Position numbers and translations under genes: made by a program. A DNA stretch of 64,000 nt from Budorcas taxicolor (taxonomy: Eukaryota; Chordata; Mammalia; Artiodactyla; Bovidae): assembly GCF_023091745.1 (NCBI RefSeq), contig NW_026291790.1:1-64000 (forward strand), in the 5' to 3' direction. Positions within the stretch are counted from its first letter, which is position 1. Each line of letters starts with the position of its first letter. Positions 46,761-58,105 of the stretch are shown here, in pieces. The notes beneath the pieces were generated by a model. That model saw only the letters and a program-made list of their open reading frames with translations, did no database searches and was not told the DNA's origin.

Positions 46761-48340
46761 CTGTGCCAAGTGCCACCTTTGTTTGAGTCGATCCTCGGCG
46801 TGAAAGACGAGCCGTTGAAGGGTAAAGAGGTTCCTCTGGAATGGACTGAGACATCTGGGGGACTCTTGGAATGGTGGCACGACCCTGGAGTTCCTCTCGC
46901 CATTCCTGTAGAGAGGGCCTCCCCTTGAGATGCGACGGGAACGCCGGGAATTCTTTCCCGACGAAGCAGGGAAAGGACACGTTACCTCGAGGTACGAGGC
47001 GGAAACCGGGCTCCTCTGGATGTGGGCGGGACCCTCGTGTTTCCTCTCGAGTGGAGAAGGGTATGTCGGGGAACTTCTTGAGTTGCACCAAGGGTGTGAA
47101 AGACCCTTTCGACGTTCCAGAGGTGAGGTGTGATTAGCCCCGGGAAACCTCTGCGGAAATGGGACTCATCTCGCCTGCAGGGGAGAACCTCCTGGATATT
47201 CCCGAGTTGTGGCAGGTCTTCTCGAGTTACGACGGGGACCTCCGGGACCCGCTCTGGTGGCCTCAGGAAGGGCCAGTCCCCATGCGAGTTGCTAGGAGCC
47301 ACCTCGGGATTCCTCTCCCGTCGATGCCGGGGCCTGAGACCTTGTGAGGAGTCGGGGCCGGAAGCTGAGGATTCCTCTCCAGTGTTGACTTGGATTTTGG
47401 GGTGCCTCTGAGTCTCCCCAGGGGAGTCAGGCCTCGTCTCGAGTGGGGGCATGCACGTGCGCTTCCCTCCCGAGCTGCAGCAATAGGGTCACGCTTCCTG
47501 TCACGTGGATGAAGGGATCTGTGGCTTTCCCTCGAGGCTGTCCCTCGAGGCTTTCCCACGAGGCTTTCCCACAGGGCTGTGCCACGTGCCACCTTCGTGT
47601 GAGTCGATCCTCGGCGTGAAAGACGAGCCGGTGAAGGGAAAAGAGTTTCCTCTGGAATGGACTGAGACATCTCGAGGACTCTGGGAATGGTGGCACGACC
47701 CTGGAGTTCCTCTCGCCGTTCCTGTTGAGAGGGCCTCCTCTTGAGATGGGACGGGAACGCCGGGAACTCTTTCCCGACGAAGCAGGGAAAGGATCCCTCA
47801 TCTCGAGCTTCGAGGCGGAAACGGGGCTCCTCTGGATGTGGGCGGGACCCTCGTGATTCCTCTCGAGTGGAGACGGGTATTTCGGGGAACTTCTTGATTT
47901 GCACCAAGGGTGTGAAGGACCCTTTCGAAGTTCCAGAGGTGAGGTGTGATCAGCCTCGAGACGCCTCAGCGGAAATGGGCCTCATCTCGCCTGGATGGGA
48001 GAACCTCCTGGATTTTCTCGAGTTGCGGCAGGTCTTCTCGAGTTACGACGGGGACCTCAGGGACCCGCTCTGGTGGCCTCAGGAAAGGCCAGTCCCCATG
48101 CGAGTTGCTAGGGGACCTCTCGGGATTCCTCTCCCGTCGATGCCGGGGCCTCAGTCCTTGTGTGGATTCGGGGCCGGAACCTGAGGATTCCTCTCTAGTG
48201 TTGCCATGGATCTTGGGGTGCTTCTGAGTCTCCCCAGGGGAGTCAGGCCTCGTCTCGAGTGGGGGCATGCACGTGCGCTTTCCTCCCGAGCTGCAGCAGT
48301 AGTGTCACGCTTCCTGTCACGTGGATCAAGGGATCTGTGG

Positions 48341-48379
48341 CTTTCCCTCGAGGCTGTCCCTCGAGGCTTTCCCACAGGG
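48341..48379 (+). repeat. Shortened 13-bp tandem, CACGAGG copy lost
   Basis: CTTTCCCTCGAGG, CTGTCCCTCGAGG and CTTTCCCACAGGG. This is a clean loss of one copy, with no other change in the tract. Confidence 0.9.
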
Positions 48380-51300
48380 CTGTGCCACGTGCCACCTTGG
48401 TGTGAGTCGATCCTCGGCGTGAAAGACGAGCTGGTGAAGGGAGAAGAGGTTCCTCTGGAATGGACTGAGACATCTGGGGGACTCTTGGAAAGGTGGCACG
48501 ACCCTGGAGTTCCTCTCGCCTTTCCTGTTGAGAGGGCCTCCTCTTGAGATGCGACGGGAACGCCGGGAACTCTTTCCCGACGAAGCAGGGACAGGATCCC
48601 TCATCTCGAGCTACGAGGCGGAAACGGGGCTCCTCTGGATGTGGGCGGGACCCTCGTGATTCCTCTCGAGTGGAGACGGGTATGTCGGGGAACTTCTTGA
48701 TTTGCACCAAGGGTGTGAAGGACCCTTTCGAAGTTCCAGAGGTGAGGTGTGATCAGCCTCGAGACGCCTCAGCGGAAATGGGCCTCATCTCGCCTGGAGG
48801 GGAGAACCTCCTGGATTTTCTCGAGTCGCGGCAGGTCTTCTCGAGTTACGACGGGGACCTCAGGGACCCGCTCTGGTGGCCTCAGGAAAGGCCAGTCCCC
48901 ATGCGAGTTGCTAGGGGACCTCTCGGGATTCCTCTCCCGTCCATGCCGGGGCCTCAGTCCTTGTGTGGAGTCGGGCCCGGAACCTGAGGATTCCTCTCCA
49001 GTGTTGCCATGGATATTGGGGTGCTTCTGAGTCTCCCCAGGGGAGTCAGGCCTCGTCTCGAGTGGGGGCATGCACGTGCGCTTTCCTCCCGAGCTGCAGC
49101 AGTAGTGTCACGCTTCCTGTCACGTGGATCAAGGGATCTGTGGCTTTCCCTCGAGGCTGTCCCTCGAGGCATTCCCACGAGGCTTTCCCACAGTGCTGTG
49201 CCACGTGCCACCTTGGTGGGAATCGATCCTCGGCGTGAAAGACGAGCCGGTGAAGGGAAAAGAGGTTCCTCTGGAATGGACTGAGACATCTGGGGGACTC
49301 TTGGAAAGGTGGCACGACCCTGGAGTTCCTCTCGCCGTTCCTGTTGAGAGGGCCTCCTCTTGAGATGCGACGGGAACGCCGGGAACTCTTTCCCGACGAA
49401 GCAGGGACAGGATCCCTCATCTCGAGCTACGAGGCGGAAACGGGGCTCCTCTGGATTTGGGCGGGACCCTCGTGATTCCTCTCGAGTGGAGACGGGTATG
49501 TCGGGGAACTTCTTGATTTGCAGCAAGGGTGTGAAGGAGCCTTTCGAAGTTCCAGAGGTGAGGTGTGATCCGCCTCGTGACACCTCAGCAGAAATGGGCC
49601 TCATCTCGCCTGGAGGGGAGAACCTCCTGGATTTTCTCGAGTTGCGGCAGGTCTTCTCGTGTTACGACGGGGACCTCAGGGACCCGCTCTGGTGGCCTCA
49701 GGAAAGGCCAGTCCCCATGCGAGTTGCTAGGGGACCTCTCGGGATTCCTCTCCCGTCCATGCCGGGGCCTCAGTCTTTGTGTGGAGTCGGGGCCGGAACC
49801 TGAGGATTCCTCTCCAGTGTTGCCATGGATCTTGGGGTGCTTCTGAGTCTCCCCAGGGGAGTCAGGCCTCGTCTCGAGTGGGGGCATGCACGTGCGCTTT
49901 CCTCCCGAGCTGCAGCAGTCATGTCACGCTTCCTGTCACGTGGATCAAGGGATCTGTGGCTTTCCCTCGAGGCTGTCCCTCGAGGCTTTCCCACGAGGCT
50001 TTCCCACAGGGCTGTGCCACGTGCCACCTTGGAGTGAGTCGATCCTCGGCGTGAAAGACGAGCCGGTGAAGGGAAAAGAGGTTCCTCTGGAATGGACTGA
50101 GACATCTGCGGGACTCTTGGAATGGTGGCACGACCCTGGAGTTCCTCTCGCCGTTCCTGTTGAGAGGGCCTCCTCTTGAGATGCGACGGGAACGCCGGGA
50201 ACTCTTTCCCGACGAAGCAGGGAAAGGATCCCTCATCTCGAGCTACGAGGCGGAAACGGGGCTCCTCTGGATGTGGGCGGGACCCTCGTGATTCCTCTCG
50301 AGTGGAGACGGGTATGTCGGGGAACTTCTTGATTTGCAGCAAGGGTGTGAAGGACCCTTTCGAAGTTCCAGAGGTGAGGTGTGATCAGCCTCGAGACGCC
50401 TCAGCGAAAATGGGCCTCATCTCGCCTGGAGGGGAGAACCTCCTGGATTTTCTCGAGTCGAGGCAGATCTTCTCGAGTTACGACGGGGACCTCAGGGACC
50501 CGCTCTGGTGGCCTCAGGAAAGGCCAGTCCCCATGCGATTTGCTAGGGGACTTCTCGGGATTCCTCTCCCGTCCATGCTGGGGCCTCAGTCCTTGTTTGG
50601 AGTCGGGGCCGGAACCTGAGGATTCCTCTCCAGTGTTGCCATGGATCTTGGGGTGCTTCTAAGTCTCCCCAGGGGAGTCAGGCCTCGTCTCGAGTGGGGG
50701 CATGCACGTGCGCTTTCCTCCCGAGCTGCAGCAGTAGTGTCACGCTTCCTGTCACGTGGATCAAGGGATCTGTGGATTTCCCTCGAGGCTGTCCCTCGAG
50801 GCTTTCCCACGAGGCTTTCCCACAGGGCTGTGCCACGTGCCACCTTGGTGTGAGTCGATCCTCGGCGTGAAAGACGAGCCGGTGAAGGGAAAAGAGGTTC
50901 CTCTGGAATGGACTGAGACATCTGCGGGACTCTTGGAATGGTGGCACGACCCTGGAGTTCCTCTCGCCGTTCCTGTTGAGAGGGCCTCCTCTTGAGATGC
51001 GACGGGAACGCCGGGAACTCTTTCCCGACGAAGCAGGGACAGGATCCCTCATCTCGAGCTACGAGGCGGAAACGGGGCTCCTCTGGATGTGGGCGGGACC
51101 CTCGTGATTCCTCTCGAGTGGAGACGGGTATGTCGGGGAACTTCTTGATTTGCAGCAAGGGTGTGAAGGAGCCTTTCGAAGTTCCAGAGGTGAGGTGTGA
51201 TCCGCCTCGTGACACCTCAGCAGAAATGGGCCTCATCTCGCCTGGAGGGGAGAACCTCCTGGATTTTCTCGAGTTGCGGCAGGTCTTCTCGTGTTACGAC

Positions 51301-52407
51301 GGGGACCTCAGGGACCCGCTCTGGTGGCCTCAGGAAAGGCCAGTCCCCATGCGAGTTGCTAGGGGACCTCTCGGGATTCCTCTCCCGTCCATGCCGGGGC
51401 CTCAGTCTTTGTGTGGAGTCGGGGCCGGAACCTGAGGATTCCTCTCCAGTGTTGCCATGGATCTTGGGGTGCTTCTGAGTCTCCCCAGGGGAGTCAGGCC
51501 TCGTCTCGATTGGGGGCATGCACGTGCGCTTTCCTCCCGAGCTGCAGCAGTCATGTCACGCTTCCTGTCACGTGGATCAAGGGATCTGTGGCTTTCCCTC
51601 GAGGCTGTCCCTCGAGGCTTTCCCACGAGGCTTTCCCACAGGGCTGTGCCACGTGCCACCTTGGAGTGAGTCGATCCTCGGCGTGAAAGACGAGCCGGTG
51701 AAGGGAAAAGAGGTTCCTCTGGAATGGACTGAGACATCTGCGGGACTCTTGGAATGGTGGCACGACCCTGGAGTTCCTCTCGCCGTTCCTGTTGAGAGGG
51801 CCTCCTCTTGAGATGCGACGGGAACGCCGGGAACTCTTTCCCGACGAAGCAGGGAAAGGATCCCTCATCTCGAGCTACGAGGCGGAAACGGGGCTCCTCT
51901 GGATGTGGGCGGGACCCTCGTGATTCCTCTCGAGTGGAGACGGGTATGTCGGGGAACTTCTTGATTTGCAGCAAGGGTGTGAAGGACCCTTTCGAAGTTC
52001 CAGAGGTGAGGTGTGATCAGCCTCGAGACGCCTCAGCGAAAATGGGCCTCATCTCGCCTGGAGGGGAGAACCTCCTGGATTTTCTCGAGTCGAGGCAGAT
52101 CTTCTCGAGTTACGACGGGGACCTCAGGGACCCGCTCTGGTGGCCTCAGGAAAGGCCAGTCCCCATGCGAGTTGCTAGGGGACCTCTCGGGATTCCTCTC
52201 CCGTCCATGCTGGGGCCTCAGTCCTTGTTTGGAGTCGGGGCCGGAACCTGAGGATTCCTCTCCAGTGTTGCCATGGATCTTGGGGTGCTTCTAAGTCTCC
52301 CCAGGGGAGTCAGGCCTCGTCTCGAGTGGGGGCATGCACGTGCGCTTTCCTCCCGAGCTGCAGCAGTAGTGTCACGCTTCCTGTCACGTGGATCAAGGGA
52401 TCTGTGG

Positions 52408-52446
52408 CTTTCCCTCGAGGCTGTCCCTCGAGGCTTTCCCACAGGG
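52408..52446 (+). repeat. Shortened 13-bp tandem, copy of that at 48,341
   Basis: Same three copies, 4,067 bp later, with the shared neighbours GACGAGCTGGTG and GGGAGAAGAGG. It was moved by block duplication, not lost again. Confidence 0.9.
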
Positions 52447-55400
52447 CTGTGCCACGTGCCACCTTGGTGTGAGTCGATCCTCGGCGTGAAAGACGAGCTG
52501 GTGAAGGGAGAAGAGGTTCCTCTGGAATGGACTGAGACATCTGGGGGACTCTTGGAAAGGTGGCACGACCCTGGAGTTCCTCTCGCCTTTCCTGTTGAGA
52601 GGGCCTCCTCTTGAGATGCGACGGGAACGCCGGGAACTCTTTCCCGACGAAGCAGGGACAGGATCCCTCATCTCGAGCTACGAGGCGGAAACGGGGCTCC
52701 TCTGGATGTGGGCGGGACCCTCGTGATTCCTCTCGAGTGGAGACGGGTATGTCGGGGAACTTCTTGATTTGCACCAAGGGTGTGAAGGACCCTTTCGAAG
52801 TTCCAGAGGTGAGGTGTGATCAGCCTCGAGACGCCTCAGCGGAAATGGGCCTCATCTCGCCTGGATGGGAGAATTCCTGGATTTTCTCGAGTTGCGGCAG
52901 GTCTTCTCGTGTTACGACGGGGACCTCAGGGACCCGCTCTGGTGGCCTCAGAAAAGGCCTGTCCCCATGCGAGTTGCTAGGGGACCTCTCGGGATTCCTC
53001 TCCCGTCCATGCCGGGGCCTCAGTCCTTGTGTGGAGTCGGGGCCGGAACCTGAGGATTCCTCTCCAGTGTTGCCATGGATCTTGGGGTGCTTCTGAGTCT
53101 CCCCAGGGGAGTCAGGCCTCGTCTCGAGTGGGGGCATGCACGTGTGCTTTCCTCCCGAGCTGCAGCAGTAGTGTCACGCTTCCTGTCACGTGGATCAAGG
53201 GATCTGTGGCTTTCCCTCGAGGCTGTCCCTCGAGGCTTTCCCACGAGGCTTTCCCACAGGGCTGTGCCAAGTGCCACCTTGGTGTGAGTCGATCCTCGGC
53301 GTGAAAGACGAGCCGGTGAAGGGAAAAGAGGTTCCTCTGGAATGGACTGAGACATCTGGGGGACTCTTGGAAAGGTGGCACGACCCTGGAGTTCCTTTCG
53401 CCGTTCCTGTTGAGAGGGCCTCCTCTTGAGATGCGACGGGAACGCCGGGAACTCTTTCCCGACTAAGCAGGGACAGGATCCCTCATCTCGAGCTACGAGG
53501 CCGAAACGGGGCTCCTCTGGATGTGGGCGGGGCCCTCGTGATCCCTCTCGAGTGGAGACGGGTATGTCGGGGAACTTCTTGATTTGCACCAAGGGTGTGA
53601 AGGAGCCTTTCGAAGTTCCAGAGGTGAGGTGTGATCCGCCTCGTGAAACCTCAGCAGAAATGGGCCTCATCTCGCCTGGAGGGGAGAATCTCCTGGATTT
53701 TCTCGAGTCGCGGCAGGTCTTCTCGAGTTACGACGGGGACCTCAGGGACCCGCTCTGGTGGCCTCAGGAAAGGCCAGTCCCCATGCGAGTTGCTAGGGGA
53801 CCTCTCGGGATTCCTCTCCCGTCCATGCCGGGGCCTCAGTCCTTGTGTGGAGTCGGGCCCGGAACCTGAGGATTCCTCTCCAGTGTTGCCATGGATATTG
53901 GGGTGCTTCTGAGTCTCCCCAGGGGAGTCAGGCCTCGTCTCGAGTGGGGGCATGCACGTGCGCTTTCCTCCCGAGCTGCAGCAGTCATGTCACGCTTCCT
54001 GTCACGTGGATCAAGGGATCTGTGGCTTTCCCTCGAGGCTGTCCCTCGAGGCTTTCCCACGAGGCTTTCCCACAGGGCTGTGCCACGTGCCACCTTGGAG
54101 TGAGTCGATCCTCGGCGTGAAAGACGAGCCGGTGAAGGGAAAAGAGGTTCCTCTGGAATGGACTGAGACATCTGCGGGACTCTTGGAATGGTGGCACGAC
54201 CCTGGAGTTCCTCTCGCCGTTCCTGTTGAGAGGGCCTCCTCTTGAGATGCGACGGGAACGCCGGGAACTCTTTCCCGACGAAGCAGGGAAAGGATCCCTC
54301 ATCTCGAGCTACGAGGCGGAAACGGGGCTCCTCTGGATGTGGGCGGGACCCTCGTGATTCCTCTCGAGTGGAGACGGGTATGTCGGGGAACTTCTTGATT
54401 TGCAGCAAGGGTGTGAAGGACCCTTTCGAAGTTCCAGAGGTGAGGTGTGATCAGCCTCGAGACGCCTCAGCGAAAATGGGCCTCATCTCGCCTGGAGGGG
54501 AGAATCTCCTGGATTTTCTCGAGTTGCGGCAGGTCTTCTCGTGTTACGACGGGGACCTCAGGGACCCGCTCTGGTGGCCTCAGGAAAGGCCTGTCCCCAT
54601 GCGAGTTGCAAGGGGACCTCTCGGGATTCCTCTCCCGTCCATGCCGGGGCCTCAGTCCTTGTGTGGAGTCGGGGCCGGAACCTGAGGATTCCTCTCCAGT
54701 GTTGCCATGGATCTTGGGGTGCTTCTGAGTCTCCCCAGGGGAGTCAGGCCTCGTCTCGAGTGGGGGCATGCACGTGCGCTTTCCTCCCGAGCTGCAGCAG
54801 TAGTGTCACGCTTCCTGTCACGTGGATCAAGGGATCTGTGGCTTTCCCTCGAGGCTGTCCCTCGAGGCTTTCCCACGAGGCTTTCCCACAGGGCTGTGCC
54901 ACGTGCCACCTTGGTGTGAGTCGATCCTCGGCGTGAAAGACGAGCCGGTGAAGGGAAAAGAAGTTCCTCTGGAATGGACTGAGACATCTGGGGGACTCTT
55001 GGAAAGGTGGCACGACCCTGGACTTCCTCTCGCCGTTCCTGTTGAGAGGGCCTCCTCTTGAGATGCGACGGGAACGCCGGGAACTCTTTCCCGACGAAGC
55101 AGGGACAGGATCCCTCATCTCGAGCTACGAGGCGGAAACGGGGCTCCTCTGGATGTGGGCGGGACCCTCGTGATTCCTCTCGAGTGGAGACGGGTATGTC
55201 GGGGAACTTCTTGATTTGCAGCAAGGGTGTGAAGGAGCCTTTCGAAGTTCCAGAGGTGAGGTGTGATCCGCCTCGTGACACCTCAGCAGAAATGGGCCTC
55301 ATCTCGCCTGGAGGGGAGAACCTCCTGGATTTTCTCGAGTTGCGGCAGGTCTTCTCGTGTTACGACGGGGACCTCAGGGACCCGCTCTGGTGGCCTCAGG

Positions 55401-57289
55401 AAAGGCCAGTCCCCATGCGAGTTGCTAGGGGACCTCTCGGGATTCCTCTCCCGTCCATGCCGGGGCCTCAGTCTTTGTGTGGAGTCGGGGCCGGAACCTG
55501 AGGATTCCTCTCCAGTGTTGCCATGGATCTTGGGGTGCTTCTGAGTCTCCCCAGGGGAGTCAGGCCTCGTCTCGATTGGGGGCATGCACGTGCGCTTTCC
55601 TCCCGAGCTGCAGCAGTCATGTCACGCTTCCTGTCACGTGGATCAAGGGATCTGTGGCTTTCCCTCGAGGCTGTCCCTCGAGGCTTTCCCACGAGGCTTT
55701 CCCACAGGGCTGTGCCACGTGCCACCTTGGAGTGAGTCGATCCTCGGCGTGAAAGACGAGCCGGTGAAGGGAAAAGAGGTTCCTCTGGAATGGACTGAGA
55801 CATCTGCGGGACTCTTGGAATGGTGGCACGACCCTGGAGTTCCTCTCGCCGTTCCTGTTGAGAGGGCCTCCTCTTGAGATGCGACGGGAACGCCGGGAAC
55901 TCTTTCCCGACGAAGCAGGGAAAGGATCCCTCATCTCGAGCTACGAGGCGGAAACGGGGCTCCTCTGGATGTGGGCGGGACCCTCGTGATTCCTCTCGAG
56001 TGGAGACGGGTATGTCGGGGAACTTCTTGATTTGCAGCAAGGGTGTGAAGGACCCTTTCGAAGTTCCAGAGGTGAGGTGTGATCAGCCTCGAGACGCCTC
56101 AGCGAAAATGGGCCTCATCTCGCCTGGAGGGGAGAACCTCCTGGATTTTCTCGAGTCGAGGCAGATCTTCTCGAGTTACGACGGGGACCTCAGGGACCCG
56201 CTCTGGTGGCCTCAGGAAAGGCCAGTCCCCATGCGAGTTGCTAGGGGACCTCTCGGGATTCCTCTCCCGTCCATGCTGGGGCCTCAGTCCTTGTTTGGAG
56301 TCGGGGCCGGAACCTGAGGATTCCTCTCCAGTGTTGCCATGGATCTTGGGGTGCTTCTAAGTCTCCCCAGGGGAGTCAGGCCTCGTCTCGAGTGGGGGCA
56401 TGCACGTGCGCTTTCCTCCCGAGCTGCAGCAGTAGTGTCACGCTTCCTGTCACGTGGATCAAGGGATCTGTGGCTTTCCCTCGAGGCTGTCCCTCGAGGC
56501 TTTCCCACGAGGCTTTCCCACAGGGCTGTGCCACGTGCCACCTTGGTGTGAGTCGATCCTCGGCGTGAAAGACGAGCCGGTGAAGGGAAAAGAGGTTCCT
56601 CTGGAATGGACTGAGACATCTGCGGGACTCTTGGAATGGTGGCACGACCCTGGAGTTCCTCTCGCCGTTCCTGTTGAGAGGGCCTCCTCTTGAGATGCGA
56701 CGGGAACGCCGGGAACTCTTTCCCGACGAAGCAGGGAAAGGATCCCTCATCTCGAGCTACGAGGCGGAAACGGGGCTCCTCTGGATGTGGGCGGGACCCT
56801 CGTGATTCCTCTCGAGTGGAGACGGGTATGTCGGGGAACTTCTTGATTTGCACCAAGGGTGTGAAGGAGCCTTTCGAAGTTCCAGAGGTGAGGTGTGATC
56901 AGCCTCGAGACGCCTCAGCGGAAATGGGCCTCATCTCGACTGGAGGGGAGAATCTCCTGGATTTTCTCGAGTTGCGTCAGGTCTTCTCGTGTTACGACGG
57001 GGACCTCAGGGACCCGCTCTGGTGGCCTCAGGAAAGGCCTGTCCCCATGCGAGTTGCAAGGGGACCTCTCGGGATTCCTCTCCCGTCCATGCCGGGGCCT
57101 CAGTCCTTGTGTGGAGTCGGGGCCGGAACCTGAGGATTCCTCTCCAGTGTTGCCATGGATCTTGGGGTGCTTCTGAGTCTCCCCAGGGGAGTCAGGCCTC
57201 GTCTCGAGTGGGGGCATGCACGTGCGCTTTCCTCATGAGCTGCAGCAGTAGTGTCACGCTTCCTGTCACGTGGATCAAGGGATCTGTGG

Positions 57290-57315
57290 CTTTCCCTCGA
57301 GGTTGTCCCACAGGG
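57290..57315 (+). repeat. 13-bp tandem reduced to two copies (26 bp lost)
   Basis: The copies are CTTTCCCTCGAGG and TTGTCCCACAGGG. The second is a hybrid: it begins like the CTGTCCC copy and ends like the CCCACAGGG copy, which shows where the two recombining copies were joined. Confidence 0.9.
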
Positions 57316-58079
57316 CTGTGCCACGTGCCACCTTGGTGTGAGTCGATCCTCGGGGTGAAAGACGAGCCGGTGAAGGGAAAAGAGGTTCCTCTGGAATGGA
57401 CTGAGACATCTGCGGGACTCTTGGAATGGTGGCACGACCCTGGAGTTCCTCTCGCCGTTCCTGTTGAGAGGGCCTCCTCTTGAGATGCGACGGGAACGCC
57501 GGGAACTCTTTCCCGACGAAGCAGGGAAAGGATCCCTCATCTCGAGCTACGAGGCGGAAACGGGGCTCCTCTGGATGTGGGCGGGACCCTCGTGATTCCT
57601 CTCGAGTGGAGACGGGTATGTCGGGGAACTTCTTGATTTGCACCAAGGGTGTGAATGAGCCTTTCGAAGTTCCAGAGGTGAGGTGTGATCAGCCTCGAGA
57701 CGCCTCAGCGGAAATGGGCCTCATCTCGCCTGGAGGGGAGAATCTCCTGGATTTTCTCGAGTTGCGGCAGGTCTTCTCGTGTTACGACGGGGACCTCAGG
57801 GACCCGCTCTGGTGGCCTCAGGAAAGGCCTGTCCCCATGCGAGTTGCAAGGGGACCTCTCGGGATTCCTCTCCCGTCCATGCCGGGGCCTCAGTCCTTGT
57901 GTGGAGTCGGGGCCGGAACCTGAGGATTCCTCTCCAGTGTTGCCATGGATCTTGGGGTGCTTCTGAGTCTCCCCAGGGGAGTCAGGCCTCGTCTCGAGTG
58001 GGGGCATGCACGTGCGCTTTCCTCATGAGCTGCAGCAGTAGTGTCACGCTTCCTGTCACGTGGATCAAGGGATCTGTGG

Positions 58080-58105
58080 CTTTCCCTCGAGGCTGTCCCA
58101 CAGGG
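58080..58105 (+). repeat. 13-bp tandem reduced to two copies
   Basis: CTTTCCCTCGAGG and CTGTCCCACAGGG, exactly 790 bp after the previous tract. It differs from it by one base (CTG against TTG). Confidence 0.9.

Larger units (their letters stand above)
42898..47740 (+). repeat. Six monomers alternating form A and form B
   Basis: Unit starts are 42898, 43701, 44504, 45307, 46123 and 46925, with lengths 803, 803, 803, 816, 802 and 816. Form A runs from about 43,095 to 45,300. Form B follows at about 45,316-45,890, then form A again to about 46,260, then form B to about 47,470. Three successive units carry the same altered short 13-bp tandem, so the shortened form has itself been tandemly amplified. 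About 45,320-46,000 and 46,940-47,610 share CGTTACCTCGAGG, GGAAACCGGGCTCC, GAGTGGAGAAGGG, CCTTGTGAGGAG and TTGACTTGG. Confidence 0.91.
47741..54241 (+). repeat. Eight form A monomers with 1,632-bp dimers
   Basis: Unit starts are 47741, 48544, 49360, 50176, 50992, 51808, 52611 and 53426. Two unit types alternate. The first (49360, 50992) has ACAGGATCC, GATCCGCCTCGTGACACC, TCTCGTGTTACGAC, CTCAGTCTTTG and GCAGTCATGTC. The second (50176, 51808) has CAGCGAAAATGG, GAGTCGAGGCAGATC, CCATGCTGGGG, CCTTGTTTGG and CTTCTAAGTC. The pair 49360+50176 is nearly the same as 50992+51808, giving a dimeric repeat of 1,632 bp. About 48,240-48,850 is copied at 52,307-52,860 (shift 4,067), including the 13-bp loss. 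Confidence 0.93.

Noticed and set aside
49886..50179. 97-codon plus-strand frame starting with an ATG inside GGGGGCATGCACGTG
   Set aside because: It becomes open only in units where TAGTGTCACG is changed to TCATGTCACG or TCGTGTCACG. The change removes a stop by chance and lies in a non-coding repeat.
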